Shown here in pieces: positions 25,745 through 33,747 of a stretch of DNA of 64,000 nucleotides. Position 1 is the stretch's first letter. Every line of letters starts with the position of its first letter. The position numbers and the translations under genes are program-made. This DNA comes from Flavobacterium psychrophilum (GTDB lineage Bacteria > Bacteroidota > Bacteroidia > Flavobacteriales > Flavobacteriaceae), in NCBI GenBank assembly GCA_945874225.1, contig CAMCFT010000002.1:139118-203117 (forward strand), in the 5' to 3' direction. The notes below the pieces were generated by a model, which had not been told where the DNA came from, ran no database searches, and saw only the letters and a program-made list of their open reading frames with translations.

Positions 25745-27160
25745 ATGGAAAGAAGGAAATTCTTAAGAAACGGATCACTATTTACGTTAGGAGCCTCATT
25801 ATTAAATCCTTTTGAAGGCTCAGCCAAAAATCTCGATTTAGATTCCATAAATAAAAATACCAAAGCCAAAAACATCATTGTTGTTGTAAGTGATGGAATG
25901 AGCATTGGAACCCTAAATATGACCGACATCTATTTGAGTAGAAAAACAGGAAAAGGAAGCAATTGGATTCAGTTATACAAAGACAATCGGGTATCGCGTG
26001 CCTTGATGGATATGGCTTCGGCTTCTTCTATCGTTACTGATTCGGCTGCTGCAAGTTCATCGTGGGGAAGCGGTTTCCGCGTAAAAAATGGATCATTGAA
26101 TGTGGGAGTGAATGGAGAAGAATATTTACCCATTTGGCAAAAATTCAAAAAAGCCGGAAAAATGGCTGGATGTGTTACCACAGTTCCAATAACACACGCA
26201 ACGCCAGCAGGTTTTTGTATCGCATCCAAAAGCAGAAACAGTCAAGAGTCCATCGCAGAAATGTATCTTGATTTGAAATTTGACATTATGATGGGTGGGG
26301 GAAATAATTATTTTTCGCCAGAAAGTCGCAAGGACAAACGCAATATGTATCAGGAGTTTTCAAGCAAAGGATTTAATGTAGTAAAAACAAGAAGCGAAAT
26401 GCTTGCGGCTGACAATAGCAAACCTATTTTAGGCGTTTTTTATGACGACGGTCTTCCCTATTCCAAAGACAGAGAAAGCAGCAAAGAACTTAGCGAAAAA
26501 ATTCCGACTTTGGCCGAAATGACGCAACGAGCTATTGATAAAATGAAAAACAATCCAAAAGGTTTTGTGCTGCAAATTGAAGCTGGAAAAGTAGATTGGG
26601 CTGCCCACGGAAATGACATTTCAGGATTAATTTACGACCAAGTTGCCCACGATGAAGCCGTAAAAGTGGCTATTGATTTTGCCGAAAAAGATAAAAACAC
26701 TTTAGTTATTATTACCACAGACCACGGAAATGCCAATCCAGGTATTATTTATGGCAAAGAAACCAATGATAATTTTGATTCTATTCAAAAATACAAACAA
26801 ACTAATGATTGGATTCTTAACGGTATGGGGAAAGAAACTTCAGTTTCACAAGCTATAGAACGCATAGAATATGCCACCAATTATGCTTTGAAAGAGGAAG
26901 AAGCCAAAGAAATTTTAAATTATTATTCTAATATTAAAATGGAAGATGGTCTCTATAACCCCAAACACTTACCTTTCAAAAAGTTATCTGAACTACAAAA
27001 ACAACGCAATTCTGTTGGTTGGATTAGCATGGATCATTCTGCAGATTATACCGAGTTAGCTCTTTTTGGACCGGGAAGTCATTTACTAAAATCATTTATC
27101 AAGAATACCGATTTGCATTATCTAATGTTGCAAGCCGCCGAGGTGGAGAACAAATTTTAG
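25745..27160 (+). CDS. Alkaline phosphatase (PhoA superfamily, Tat-exported)
   Basis: The 471-residue protein begins MERRKFLRNGSLFTLGASLL, a twin-arginine-type signal, consistent with export of a folded metalloenzyme. The classical alkaline phosphatase family (PF00245) features are IIVVVSDGMSIG, the phospho-serine motif TDSAAASSSWGSG, THATPAGF, MMGGG, metal-binding EAGKVDWAAHGND and TTDHGN, and a C-terminal SMDHSADYTELALFGPG. It hydrolyses phosphomonoesters outside the cytoplasm. It belongs to a different family from the divergent PafA-type enzyme. A weak terminator hairpin follows. Confidence 0.9.
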   Translation: MERRKFLRNGSLFTLGASLLNPFEGSAKNLDLDSINKNTKAKNIIVVVSDGMSIGTLNMTDIYLSRKTGKGSNWIQLYKDNRVSRALMDMASASSIVTDSAAASSSWGSGFRVKNGSLNVGVNGEEYLPIWQKFKKAGKMAGCVTTVPITHATPAGFCIASKSRNSQESIAEMYLDLKFDIMMGGGNNYFSPESRKDKRNMYQEFSSKGFNVVKTRSEMLAADNSKPILGVFYDDGLPYSKDRESSKELSEKIPTLAEMTQRAIDKMKNNPKGFVLQIEAGKVDWAAHGNDISGLIYDQVAHDEAVKVAIDFAEKDKNTLVIITTDHGNANPGIIYGKETNDNFDSIQKYKQTNDWILNGMGKETSVSQAIERIEYATNYALKEEEAKEILNYYSNIKMEDGLYNPKHLPFKKLSELQKQRNSVGWISMDHSADYTELALFGPGSHLLKSFIKNTDLHYLMLQAAEVENKF

Positions 27161-27183
27161 TCAAGATTTATCATAAAAAAAAG

Positions 27184-27205
27184 TCGCTTTAGAGCGAATT
27201 TTTTT
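27184..27205. terminator. Weak bidirectional terminator
   Basis: A short stem TCGCT-TTAG-AGCGA is flanked by A and T runs and lies between the convergent phosphatase (+) and small secreted protein (-) genes. Confidence 0.5.
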
Positions 27206-27213
27206 GTAGTTTT

Positions 27214-27630
27214 TTATGAACTGAAATTAGACATATTATATACAATAATTCGGTTGTCATAATTGATGTAAAGCTGTTTTCGATTGTCTTGTTTTTTTCG
27301 CGTAATTATCGAAAGTGTACAATCTTCGCCATTATTGTCTTTACACGTAAATGCATAAACACTATCGGTTTCATTTTCTTCTAAAGGAATATAATCAATA
27401 ATTTCAAACAATTGAATAATCTCAGAATACACCACAATTCGGCTTTTATCAGTATCTAATTTTACTAAAATATTGACCAAACTCAAGTCAGACCATTTTC
27501 CCCAATTCCCTTTTTGGTCTTTTTCCATAACGCTCAAACCCGAAGTTTTGAATTTGTATGTTTGACCGTAAGATTGGTTCACCACAAAAGCGAGGAATAC
27601 AAGAATTAAAATTAATTTTATTTTAGTCAT
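27214..27630 (-). CDS. Small secreted protein of unknown function
   Basis: The 138-residue protein has a signal peptide (residues 1-22, ending SYGQ) and a beta-rich body with no family I recognise. Two cysteines (in FTCKDNNGEDCTL) could form a disulphide. The pattern of a short export signal, central SRIVVYSEIIQLFEII strand and C-terminal LYINYDNRIIVYNM strand recalls small periplasmic stress or turnover reporters of flavobacteria, but no function can be assigned. It has its own -7 candidate at 27653-27660. Confidence 0.6.
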   Translation of the reverse strand: MTKIKLILILVFLAFVVNQSYGQTYKFKTSGLSVMEKDQKGNWGKWSDLSLVNILVKLDTDKSRIVVYSEIIQLFEIIDYIPLEENETDSVYAFTCKDNNGEDCTLSIITRKKQDNRKQLYINYDNRIIVYNMSNFSS

Positions 27631-27652
27631 TATTTATAAAATTGTAAGTTTT

Positions 27653-27660
27653 CAAAAGTA
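27653..27660 (-). promoter_or_regulatory. Candidate -7 box for the small secreted protein gene
   Basis: The minus strand reads TACTTTTG (TAnnTTTG), 22 nt upstream of the ATG at 27630. Confidence 0.4.
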
Positions 27661-27673
27661 CTAAAATTTGGAA

Positions 27674-28618
27674 TTAGAAAATGAATTTCTCGACTTCTTT
27701 TCTAGCCAAATTATAATCGGTAATCATTTCCTCCATTATTTCAGCAGCTGGTAATATTTTATGAATCAAACCTGCAATTTGACCAATTTCGAGTTCGCCT
27801 TCAATTAAATCACCTTCAAACATTCCGTGTTTGGCTCTTGCTCTGCCTAATAATGCAGATAATTCTTCTTTGGTTGGACATTTTGCATACAAATCCTGAA
27901 CGTCTTGATAAAATTTATTTTTGATTAACCGAACGGGAGCCAATTCTTTCAAAGTCACTTGTGTCTCGCCTTCCTTTGTATCCAAAATTTTATTTTTGAA
28001 ATTTTCGTGTGCCGATGATTCCTCCGAAGCAGCAAATCGACTTCCTACTTGCACTCCATCAGCGCCAAGAACCATTGCGGCAAGCATTCCACGACCGTTT
28101 GCAATTCCGCCAGCAGCAATAAGTGGAATCTTGATTTTTTCTTTCACCATCGGAATTAAGGTAAAAGTAGTGGTTTCTTCTCTTCCGTTGTGTCCTCCGG
28201 CTTCAAATCCTTCGGCAACAACGGCATCAACACCTGCATCTTGCGCTTTCAATGCAAAAACCGAACTGCTAACTACGTGAACTACTGTAATTCCTTTTTC
28301 CTTCAAAAAAGAAGTCCAAGTTTTTGGATTTCCTGCTGATGTAAAAACAATTTTCACACTTTCTTCGACAATAATCTTCATTATTTCCTCGATGTTTGGA
28401 TACAACATTGGGACGTTTACCCCAAAAGGTTTATCAGTGGCTTTTTTACATTTTTGAATGTGTTCCCGCAAAACTTCGGGATACATTGAACCTGCTCCAA
28501 TCAATCCCAAACCACCGGCATTACTGACGGCACTTGCTAATTTATAACCGGAATTCCAAATCATTCCTCCTTGAATAATAGGGTATTTTATATTGAAAAG
28601 TTGCGTGACTTTATTCAT
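27674..28618 (-). CDS. Nitronate monooxygenase / FabK-like flavoprotein
   Basis: The 314-residue FMN-dependent TIM-barrel protein belongs to the 2-nitropropane dioxygenase family. It begins with the typical NIKYPIIQGGMIW strand. FGVNVPML, VVAEGFEAGGHNGRE (with the catalytic-region His), IPLIAAGGIANGRG and GADGVQVGSRFAASEES (phosphate-binding) follow. Members either oxidise nitronates or act as enoyl-ACP reductase FabK; sequence alone does not decide, and no fatty-acid genes are adjacent. Cytoplasmic and monocistronic. Confidence 0.85.
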   Translation of the reverse strand: MNKVTQLFNIKYPIIQGGMIWNSGYKLASAVSNAGGLGLIGAGSMYPEVLREHIQKCKKATDKPFGVNVPMLYPNIEEIMKIIVEESVKIVFTSAGNPKTWTSFLKEKGITVVHVVSSSVFALKAQDAGVDAVVAEGFEAGGHNGREETTTFTLIPMVKEKIKIPLIAAGGIANGRGMLAAMVLGADGVQVGSRFAASEESSAHENFKNKILDTKEGETQVTLKELAPVRLIKNKFYQDVQDLYAKCPTKEELSALLGRARAKHGMFEGDLIEGELEIGQIAGLIHKILPAAEIMEEMITDYNLARKEVEKFIF

Positions 28619-28663
28619 TTTGGCAAATTAGTATGACTATATTTTTACTATAAATACAAGTTA

Positions 28664-28737
28664 GCCACAAATTACACGAATTTTCACAAATTTTTATAAT
28701 CAGCTTTGAATTCGTGTGGATTTGTGTAATTCGTGGC
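28664..28737. repeat. Imperfect inverted repeat
   Basis: Left arm starting GCCACAAATTACACGAATT and right arm ending AATTCGTGGC (complement GCCACGAATTACACAAAT) form a 74-nt imperfect palindrome between two minus-strand genes. No T tract follows. It resembles the interspersed palindromes common in Bacteroidota. Confidence 0.6.
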
Positions 28738-28779
28738 AAAAAAATAACTAAACATATTGAAAAGACAATAAAAATAAAA

Positions 28780-30420
28780 TTACTGTTTTATGATTTTTCC
28801 GCTTTTGGAAAAATTATTTGATTCAATTTTGTAGAAATACGTTCCGCTATTTAAAGATTTCAATGAAATAGTTGGTAATTGATTTGAGATTATTTTTTCC
28901 AAAACTTTTTGTCCCAAAACGTTATAAATAACAATCGTTCTTGATTCAAGTCCTTCAGGTAAAGTGACAGAAATGGAATCGTTTGTTGGGTTTGGATAAA
29001 CTATAAAATCATTTTCCGAAAAGCTATCAACCGACAAACCATTGGCTAAAGCCAGATTAAAATCAGGAATACCATAACCGTATTGAGTACGTGATTTTAC
29101 TATTGGATTAAAATTATCAGCCGATTGTGTAATTAATTGTTTGATTTGAGCATTAGTTTTTCCGGGTAAAGCTTGCCATAAACAAGCGACCATTCCAGAT
29201 GTTATGGGACAAGAAAATGATGTTCCATTTGCAGTAACTAGGTTTCCAGCTGGATCTGATAATACTACTGTTTGTCCTTGAGCCATTACATCTGGTTTAA
29301 CTCGATCGTCATAACTTGGACCAATTGAACTAAACAAAGCATAGGTTTCATCAGCTTGTACTGCACCAACAGCAATTACATTTTTGGCTTCGGCGGGAAT
29401 TCCCACGTGTGGTTCAATTTCTTCTCCTTCATTTCCTGCACTAGCCACCACAATAATTCCTTTATCAAAAGCAATATTGGCTCCTTGAGATGCAAAAGCT
29501 AAATTCCCAGTCATATCTGAATACGTGTGACTGTAATTGGGATTATCGTAACCAAAATAGCCTAATGATGTAGAAATAATATCAACTCCTACCCTATCAG
29601 CTTCTTCGGTGGCTTCGACCCAATTTGATTCTTCGACAGGATTTTCAGAATAGGGAACTGCAGAAACAGCATCTTCAGTAATAAATAAATAATACTTTGC
29701 ATCTGGAGCTGTCCCTACTAATTGTCCGTCAACATAACCTCCCATTGAGGACAAAACATAGGTTCCGTGATTGTTACCAGAATAATAATTACTACTTTTA
29801 TTTACATAATCATATCCGCCAAGAATTTGATTGTTGATTCTCAATCTCTCAAAGGGTTGAGCTGTATCAACTCCAGGAAAACCTGCATCTAACACCGCAA
29901 TTATTTTTCCAGCACCAGTATAATTTAGTTGATGCAACAAATGTCCATTCAACATTTGAATTTGATTTGAGGAAATGCCATAATTGAATGTCACAGCGGT
30001 TTCCGTAGTTTTATTTATAGGTTTAAATTTTAATTTTGCTGCCGTTTTATTGGCAGTATTATTCAAAGTCTTATCGGCAAAATCTACTTTGAGTACAGAA
30101 GACAATAATTTTAGTGCAGTAATATCGTCCACTGAACCCCTAATATGAAGGCAATTCAACCATTTAGATTTTGCTTTGACAGTAATTCCAGTTGAAGCGG
30201 TAATTTCATCAATATACGATTGGTAAATTGGAGCATCTTTATCATCCAAAGCAATTCCTTGAGCGGTTCGTCTGTCTAGAGCTCTTTGCGAAAGTATGGT
30301 TAACGGATTGGCCAAGTCGGTTGCGGAGTTGGGTTTGTCTTTAAAATACACCCAAGCATCTTCTTGCGAAAAGCCAAAAAAACTGGAAACTAATAACAGA
30401 AAAATGAATATTTTTTTCAT
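28780..30420 (-). CDS. Subtilisin-like (S8) protease with T9SS sorting domain
   Basis: The start at 30420 (MKKIFIFLLLVSSFFGFSQ) gives a proper signal peptide; the open frame to 30468 overlaps mnmA and is rejected. The 546-residue protein has an N-terminal prodomain-like region (about 20-140) and an S8 domain (about 150-455) with catalytic Asp in IIAVLDAGFPG, His in NNHGTYVLSSMGG and Ser in NGTSFSCPITSGM. A C-terminal type IX sorting domain (about 465-546) has VYPNPTNDSISV and ends in SGTYFYKIESNNFSKSGKIIKQ-type strands. It is expected to be secreted or surface-anchored through the T9SS. Confidence 0.92.
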   Translation of the reverse strand: MKKIFIFLLLVSSFFGFSQEDAWVYFKDKPNSATDLANPLTILSQRALDRRTAQGIALDDKDAPIYQSYIDEITASTGITVKAKSKWLNCLHIRGSVDDITALKLLSSVLKVDFADKTLNNTANKTAAKLKFKPINKTTETAVTFNYGISSNQIQMLNGHLLHQLNYTGAGKIIAVLDAGFPGVDTAQPFERLRINNQILGGYDYVNKSSNYYSGNNHGTYVLSSMGGYVDGQLVGTAPDAKYYLFITEDAVSAVPYSENPVEESNWVEATEEADRVGVDIISTSLGYFGYDNPNYSHTYSDMTGNLAFASQGANIAFDKGIIVVASAGNEGEEIEPHVGIPAEAKNVIAVGAVQADETYALFSSIGPSYDDRVKPDVMAQGQTVVLSDPAGNLVTANGTSFSCPITSGMVACLWQALPGKTNAQIKQLITQSADNFNPIVKSRTQYGYGIPDFNLALANGLSVDSFSENDFIVYPNPTNDSISVTLPEGLESRTIVIYNVLGQKVLEKIISNQLPTISLKSLNSGTYFYKIESNNFSKSGKIIKQ

Positions 30421-30445
30421 ATATTTTTTGAAATAAAAGACTAAT

Positions 30446-31633
30446 CTAAGAAATAACTCCCGAACCAACTAATTCATCCTTTAAATACCAAGCTACAAAT
30501 TGCCCTTCGGTAATAGCTGATTGAGGTTCATCGAAAGCCACGTACATTCCGTTTTCAAATTGATGTAAAGTAGCTTTTTGTAATGGTTGACGGTAACGAA
30601 TTCGCGCCATAACTTCCATTGTTTCTCCATTGGCCAAAGCCAAATCGGTACGAATCCAATGCACTTCAGATTTCTCTATGAACAAAGCTTTTTTGAACAA
30701 TCCCGGATGTTGACTGCCTAAACCAGTATAAATTGTATTAGTAACCACATTTGTGGAGATAATAAATAATGGATCAGTTGTTCCGCCAACGTTCAAACCT
30801 TTTCGTTGTCCTGTAGTGAAATAATGCGCTCCTTGATGCTTTCCAACAACTTTACCCATTTCTGGTGTATAGTCAATTTTATTAGATTCAAAAGTGAGTT
30901 CTTCTTCAATAGAAAAATTTGCTGATTTTTCTAAAGTATAAATGGGATGATTTTTATCGATTTGGAAAATTAATCCGTCTTTGGGTTGTAATTTTTGTTG
31001 CAAAAATTCTGGCAATCGCACTTTTCCGATAAAACACAAACCCTGTGAATCTTTCTTTTCGGCGGTAACCAATTCCATTTGAGCAGCAATTTCGCGAACT
31101 TCAGGTTTGGTTAATTCTCCTATTGGAAACAAAGATTTTGCCAATTGTTCTTGCGATAATTGACATAGAAAATAAGATTGATCTTTGTTATTGTCGGCTC
31201 CAGCCAAAAGTTGGTACACTTTTTCTCCGTTAACTTCAATTTCTCCTTTTCGGCAATAATGCCCTGTTGCCACAAAATCAGCACCAAGACTTAAAGCGAT
31301 TTTCATAAAAACATCGAATTTTATTTCGCGGTTACAAAGCACATCGGGATTTGGAGTTCTCCCTTTTTCATATTCGTTGAACATATAATCAACGATTTTT
31401 TCTTTGTATTCTTCACTTAAGTCAACTGTTTGAAAAGGAATTCCCAATTTTTCAGCAACCAATAAAGCATCGTTACTATCTTCGAGCCACGGACAATCAT
31501 TAGAAATGGTAACGGAATCGTCGTGCCAATTTTTCATAAAAAGACCAATGACTTCATAGCCTTGCTGTTGCAATAAATAAGCAGCAACACTAGAATCTAC
31601 TCCACCTGAAAGCCCAACAACTACACGTTTCAT
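30446..31633 (-). CDS. mnmA: tRNA-specific 2-thiouridylase MnmA
   Basis: The 395-residue enzyme installs the 2-thio group on U34 of Lys, Glu and Gln tRNAs using ATP and a persulphide sulphur. It shows the PP-loop [17 protein letters not shown], the first catalytic Cys in [11 protein letters not shown], the [10 protein letters not shown] region, [13 protein letters not shown], and the second catalytic Cys in [11 protein letters not shown]. The C-terminal beta-barrel ([12 protein letters not shown] and [11 protein letters not shown]) binds tRNA. Length is standard. The S8 protease gene starts 26 nt downstream, so read-through is possible. Confidence 0.97.
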   Translation of the reverse strand: MKRVVVGLSGGVDSSVAAYLLQQQGYEVIGLFMKNWHDDSVTISNDCPWLEDSNDALLVAEKLGIPFQTVDLSEEYKEKIVDYMFNEYEKGRTPNPDVLCNREIKFDVFMKIALSLGADFVATGHYCRKGEIEVNGEKVYQLLAGADNNKDQSYFLCQLSQEQLAKSLFPIGELTKPEVREIAAQMELVTAEKKDSQGLCFIGKVRLPEFLQQKLQPKDGLIFQIDKNHPIYTLEKSANFSIEEELTFESNKIDYTPEMGKVVGKHQGAHYFTTGQRKGLNVGGTTDPLFIISTNVVTNTIYTGLGSQHPGLFKKALFIEKSEVHWIRTDLALANGETMEVMARIRYRQPLQKATLHQFENGMYVAFDEPQSAITEGQFVAWYLKDELVGSGVIS

Positions 31634-31662
31634 TTTAAAAATAATTTCAATTTAACAAGGCA

Positions 31663-31670
31663 CAAAGTTA
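31663..31670 (-). promoter_or_regulatory. Candidate -7 box for mnmA
   Basis: The minus strand reads TAACTTTG, identical to the box before uvrB, 29 nt upstream of the mnmA ATG. Confidence 0.45.
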
Positions 31671-31705
31671 CAAAGATTTACGACAGGATTGGAGCATACA
31701 AAAAC

Positions 31706-32413
31706 TTAATTGGTTTTGGTTTTTGACTTGCTTTGCGGAAAACTCATATTCATTTCTTTGACTAATTTTCCTTTATTAAAAAACTGCCAAATTCCAGTTT
31801 TTTTTCCATTGGTAAACTTTCCTTTTGAAACAATATTTCCGTCATCTGGATCTCTAAAAATAGCCAATCCATCAAACTGATCGTTCTTATAATTGGATTC
31901 TTCTATAATGATTCCAGATTCTGTATATCGTTTATAAGGACCATTTTTCAGGTTATTTTTATAAAATATTTCTTCGGCGATTTTACCACTTGCATAAAAA
32001 ACAGAACGCAGGCCTTCTAAATTTCCTTTACTATAATTTTCGGTAGTCATAACCACTTTTGAAGCTTTATGGTAGTATTTCCATTGGCCTTCATACAATT
32101 TATTAACGACTTTACCTTCGCTAACTATATTCTTGAGTTGGTCATAAAAAATCGTATAGGCAGAATTGTCATTGGGATTAAATTCTCTGGTGGCAATAAC
32201 CCTTTTTGTTTTGGTATTATCGAAGAAAGTAAAAGTCCCCACTTCTTTTCCGTGGTTGAAAGTTCCTTCGTATTTTGGATTTTTAGTGTCTTCATAAAAC
32301 CCTTTCCAAAGTCCATTTTTGTTGCCTTTGTCATCTAATTTATTATAATCGTTTTGTGCAAACATCGAAATGCTTACCAATAATAAAAATCCAAAAAATA
32401 GTTTAATACCCAT
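31706..32413 (-). CDS. MORN-repeat (YwqK-like) secreted protein
   Basis: The 235-residue protein has a signal peptide (ending SMFAQ) followed by repeats of about 23 residues with the MORN-variant pattern G-W-x-F/Y plus G-x-x-x-x-Y/F (for example NGLWKGFYEDT, EGQWKYYHK, EGLRSVFYASGKIAEEIFY, NGPYKRYTESG, TGIWQFFNKGKLVKE). Such toxin-antitoxin YwqK-like repeats are widespread in Bacteroidota and their function is generally unknown. Monocistronic; divergent from the FAS1 lipoprotein gene. Confidence 0.8.
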   Translation of the reverse strand: MGIKLFFGFLLLVSISMFAQNDYNKLDDKGNKNGLWKGFYEDTKNPKYEGTFNHGKEVGTFTFFDNTKTKRVIATREFNPNDNSAYTIFYDQLKNIVSEGKVVNKLYEGQWKYYHKASKVVMTTENYSKGNLEGLRSVFYASGKIAEEIFYKNNLKNGPYKRYTESGIIIEESNYKNDQFDGLAIFRDPDDGNIVSKGKFTNGKKTGIWQFFNKGKLVKEMNMSFPQSKSKTKTN

Positions 32414-32721
32414 AACGTTTTAATAAAAATAATTGATTCAATTCTAAAACAACTTTTCACTAAAAAAATTGTTCCGCTTTTGAGAATACAAGAAATACAA
32501 ACATACGAAAATAACACTATACTAATGAAAATAACAATTGTTTAACTTTTTAATAATTAAATCAAACCAATACAATAACAAACTAATAAACAGTGACTTA
32601 ACTATATACAAATCCAATTAAACGATAGTTAATCTTTTCATAAATATAAATTTTGTTTAATCTTTTTTAAATAATTTTGAACAGAACTTAAAAACAAATA
32701 TTAATAAATAAATTAAAAATT
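32414..32721. other. Divergent 308-nt intergenic region
   Basis: A very A+T-rich spacer between the MORN protein gene (-) and the FAS1 lipoprotein gene (+). A near-match to a -7 box (TAAATTTTG, one extra T) lies around 32646. No hairpin, RNA gene or open frame stands out. Confidence 0.5.
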
Positions 32722-33675
32722 ATGAAAATTTTATCAAAACTAAAAATTGCAATTGCAATTGTCGCCTTAACATCTTTCACAGTTTCTTGTAATAATGATG
32801 ATGAAATGCCAGCCGACAATACCATTACTGGAATTGCTAAAACAAATTCAAACCTAACAATTCTTGTTCAAGCTTTGGTAAAAGCTGATTTAGCAACAAC
32901 CCTTCAAGGAACTGGCCCCTTTACAGTATTTGCTCCAACTGACGCAGCATTCGTGGCCTTTTTGAAAACCACTCCTTATGCAACATTAAACGATGTTCCT
33001 AAAGATGTTTTGACACAAATTTTACTCAATCATGTAGTGAGTGGAAAAGTTAAATCTACAGATTTAAGTTCGGGCTATGTAAAAACTTTAGCGAAAAGTG
33101 CCACTTCTGGAACGATCACCATGAGTATGTATGTAGATCTTACCTCTGGCGTAAAATTAAATGGAGTTGCTAAAGTAACAACTGCAGATGTAATGGCTTC
33201 CAACGGTGTAATTCACGTAGTTGATGCAGTAATAAATCTACCTACTGTTGTTACGCATGCTACAGCAAATGCAAATTTCACTTCATTGGTAGGAGCTTTA
33301 ACAAAAGCTGGTCAACCTAATTTTGTCAGTATATTATCAGGCACAGGTCCTTTCACCGTTTTTGCCCCAACAAATGAAGCTTTTACTGCCTTCAATACTG
33401 AATTAGCTCCCGGAGGAATTGCTGGAGTTTCAAGTGCAAACTTAACCAAAGTATTGCAATATCATGTAGTAAACGGTAACATCTTGGCAGCTAGTTTAAC
33501 TGAAGGCCAAATTGTAAGCACTTTACAAACACCTCAAACGTTTACTATTCAACTTGCTGGTGGAGCAAAAATAAAGGATGTTAATAACAGAATTTCCACA
33601 ATTGTAGCTACTGATGTTCAATGCTCAAATGGAGTTATTCATGTACTAAACAAAGTATTGTTACCAACATTATAA
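32722..33675 (+). CDS. FAS1 (fasciclin) domain lipoprotein
   Basis: The 317-residue protein has a lipoprotein signal (IAIVALTSFTVSC, acylated Cys near 23) followed by Asn/Asp residues, which in flavobacteria can mark surface export. Two FAS1 domains follow (about 38-170 and 175-315). Both have the H1 motif GTGPFTVFAPTDAAF / GTGPFTVFAPTNEAF and the C-terminal SNGVIHVVDAVINLP / SNGVIHVLNKVLLP motif. FAS1 domains mediate adhesion to surfaces or carbohydrate. Monocistronic with a strong terminator. Confidence 0.92.
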   Translation: MKILSKLKIAIAIVALTSFTVSCNNDDEMPADNTITGIAKTNSNLTILVQALVKADLATTLQGTGPFTVFAPTDAAFVAFLKTTPYATLNDVPKDVLTQILLNHVVSGKVKSTDLSSGYVKTLAKSATSGTITMSMYVDLTSGVKLNGVAKVTTADVMASNGVIHVVDAVINLPTVVTHATANANFTSLVGALTKAGQPNFVSILSGTGPFTVFAPTNEAFTAFNTELAPGGIAGVSSANLTKVLQYHVVNGNILAASLTEGQIVSTLQTPQTFTIQLAGGAKIKDVNNRISTIVATDVQCSNGVIHVLNKVLLPTL

Positions 33676-33690
33676 TTCAAAAAGAGTAAA

Positions 33691-33727
33691 AAAAAAGACT
33701 GTTTCAACTCGTGAAACAGTCTTTTTT
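33691..33727. terminator. Bidirectional intrinsic terminator
   Basis: A 16-bp perfect stem (33691-33706 with 33712-33727; core GACTGTTTCA) has a 5-nt loop and A/T runs at both ends. It lies between the convergent FAS1 and yidC genes. Confidence 0.9.
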
Positions 33728-33747
33728 TATATATAAATATTAAACTT

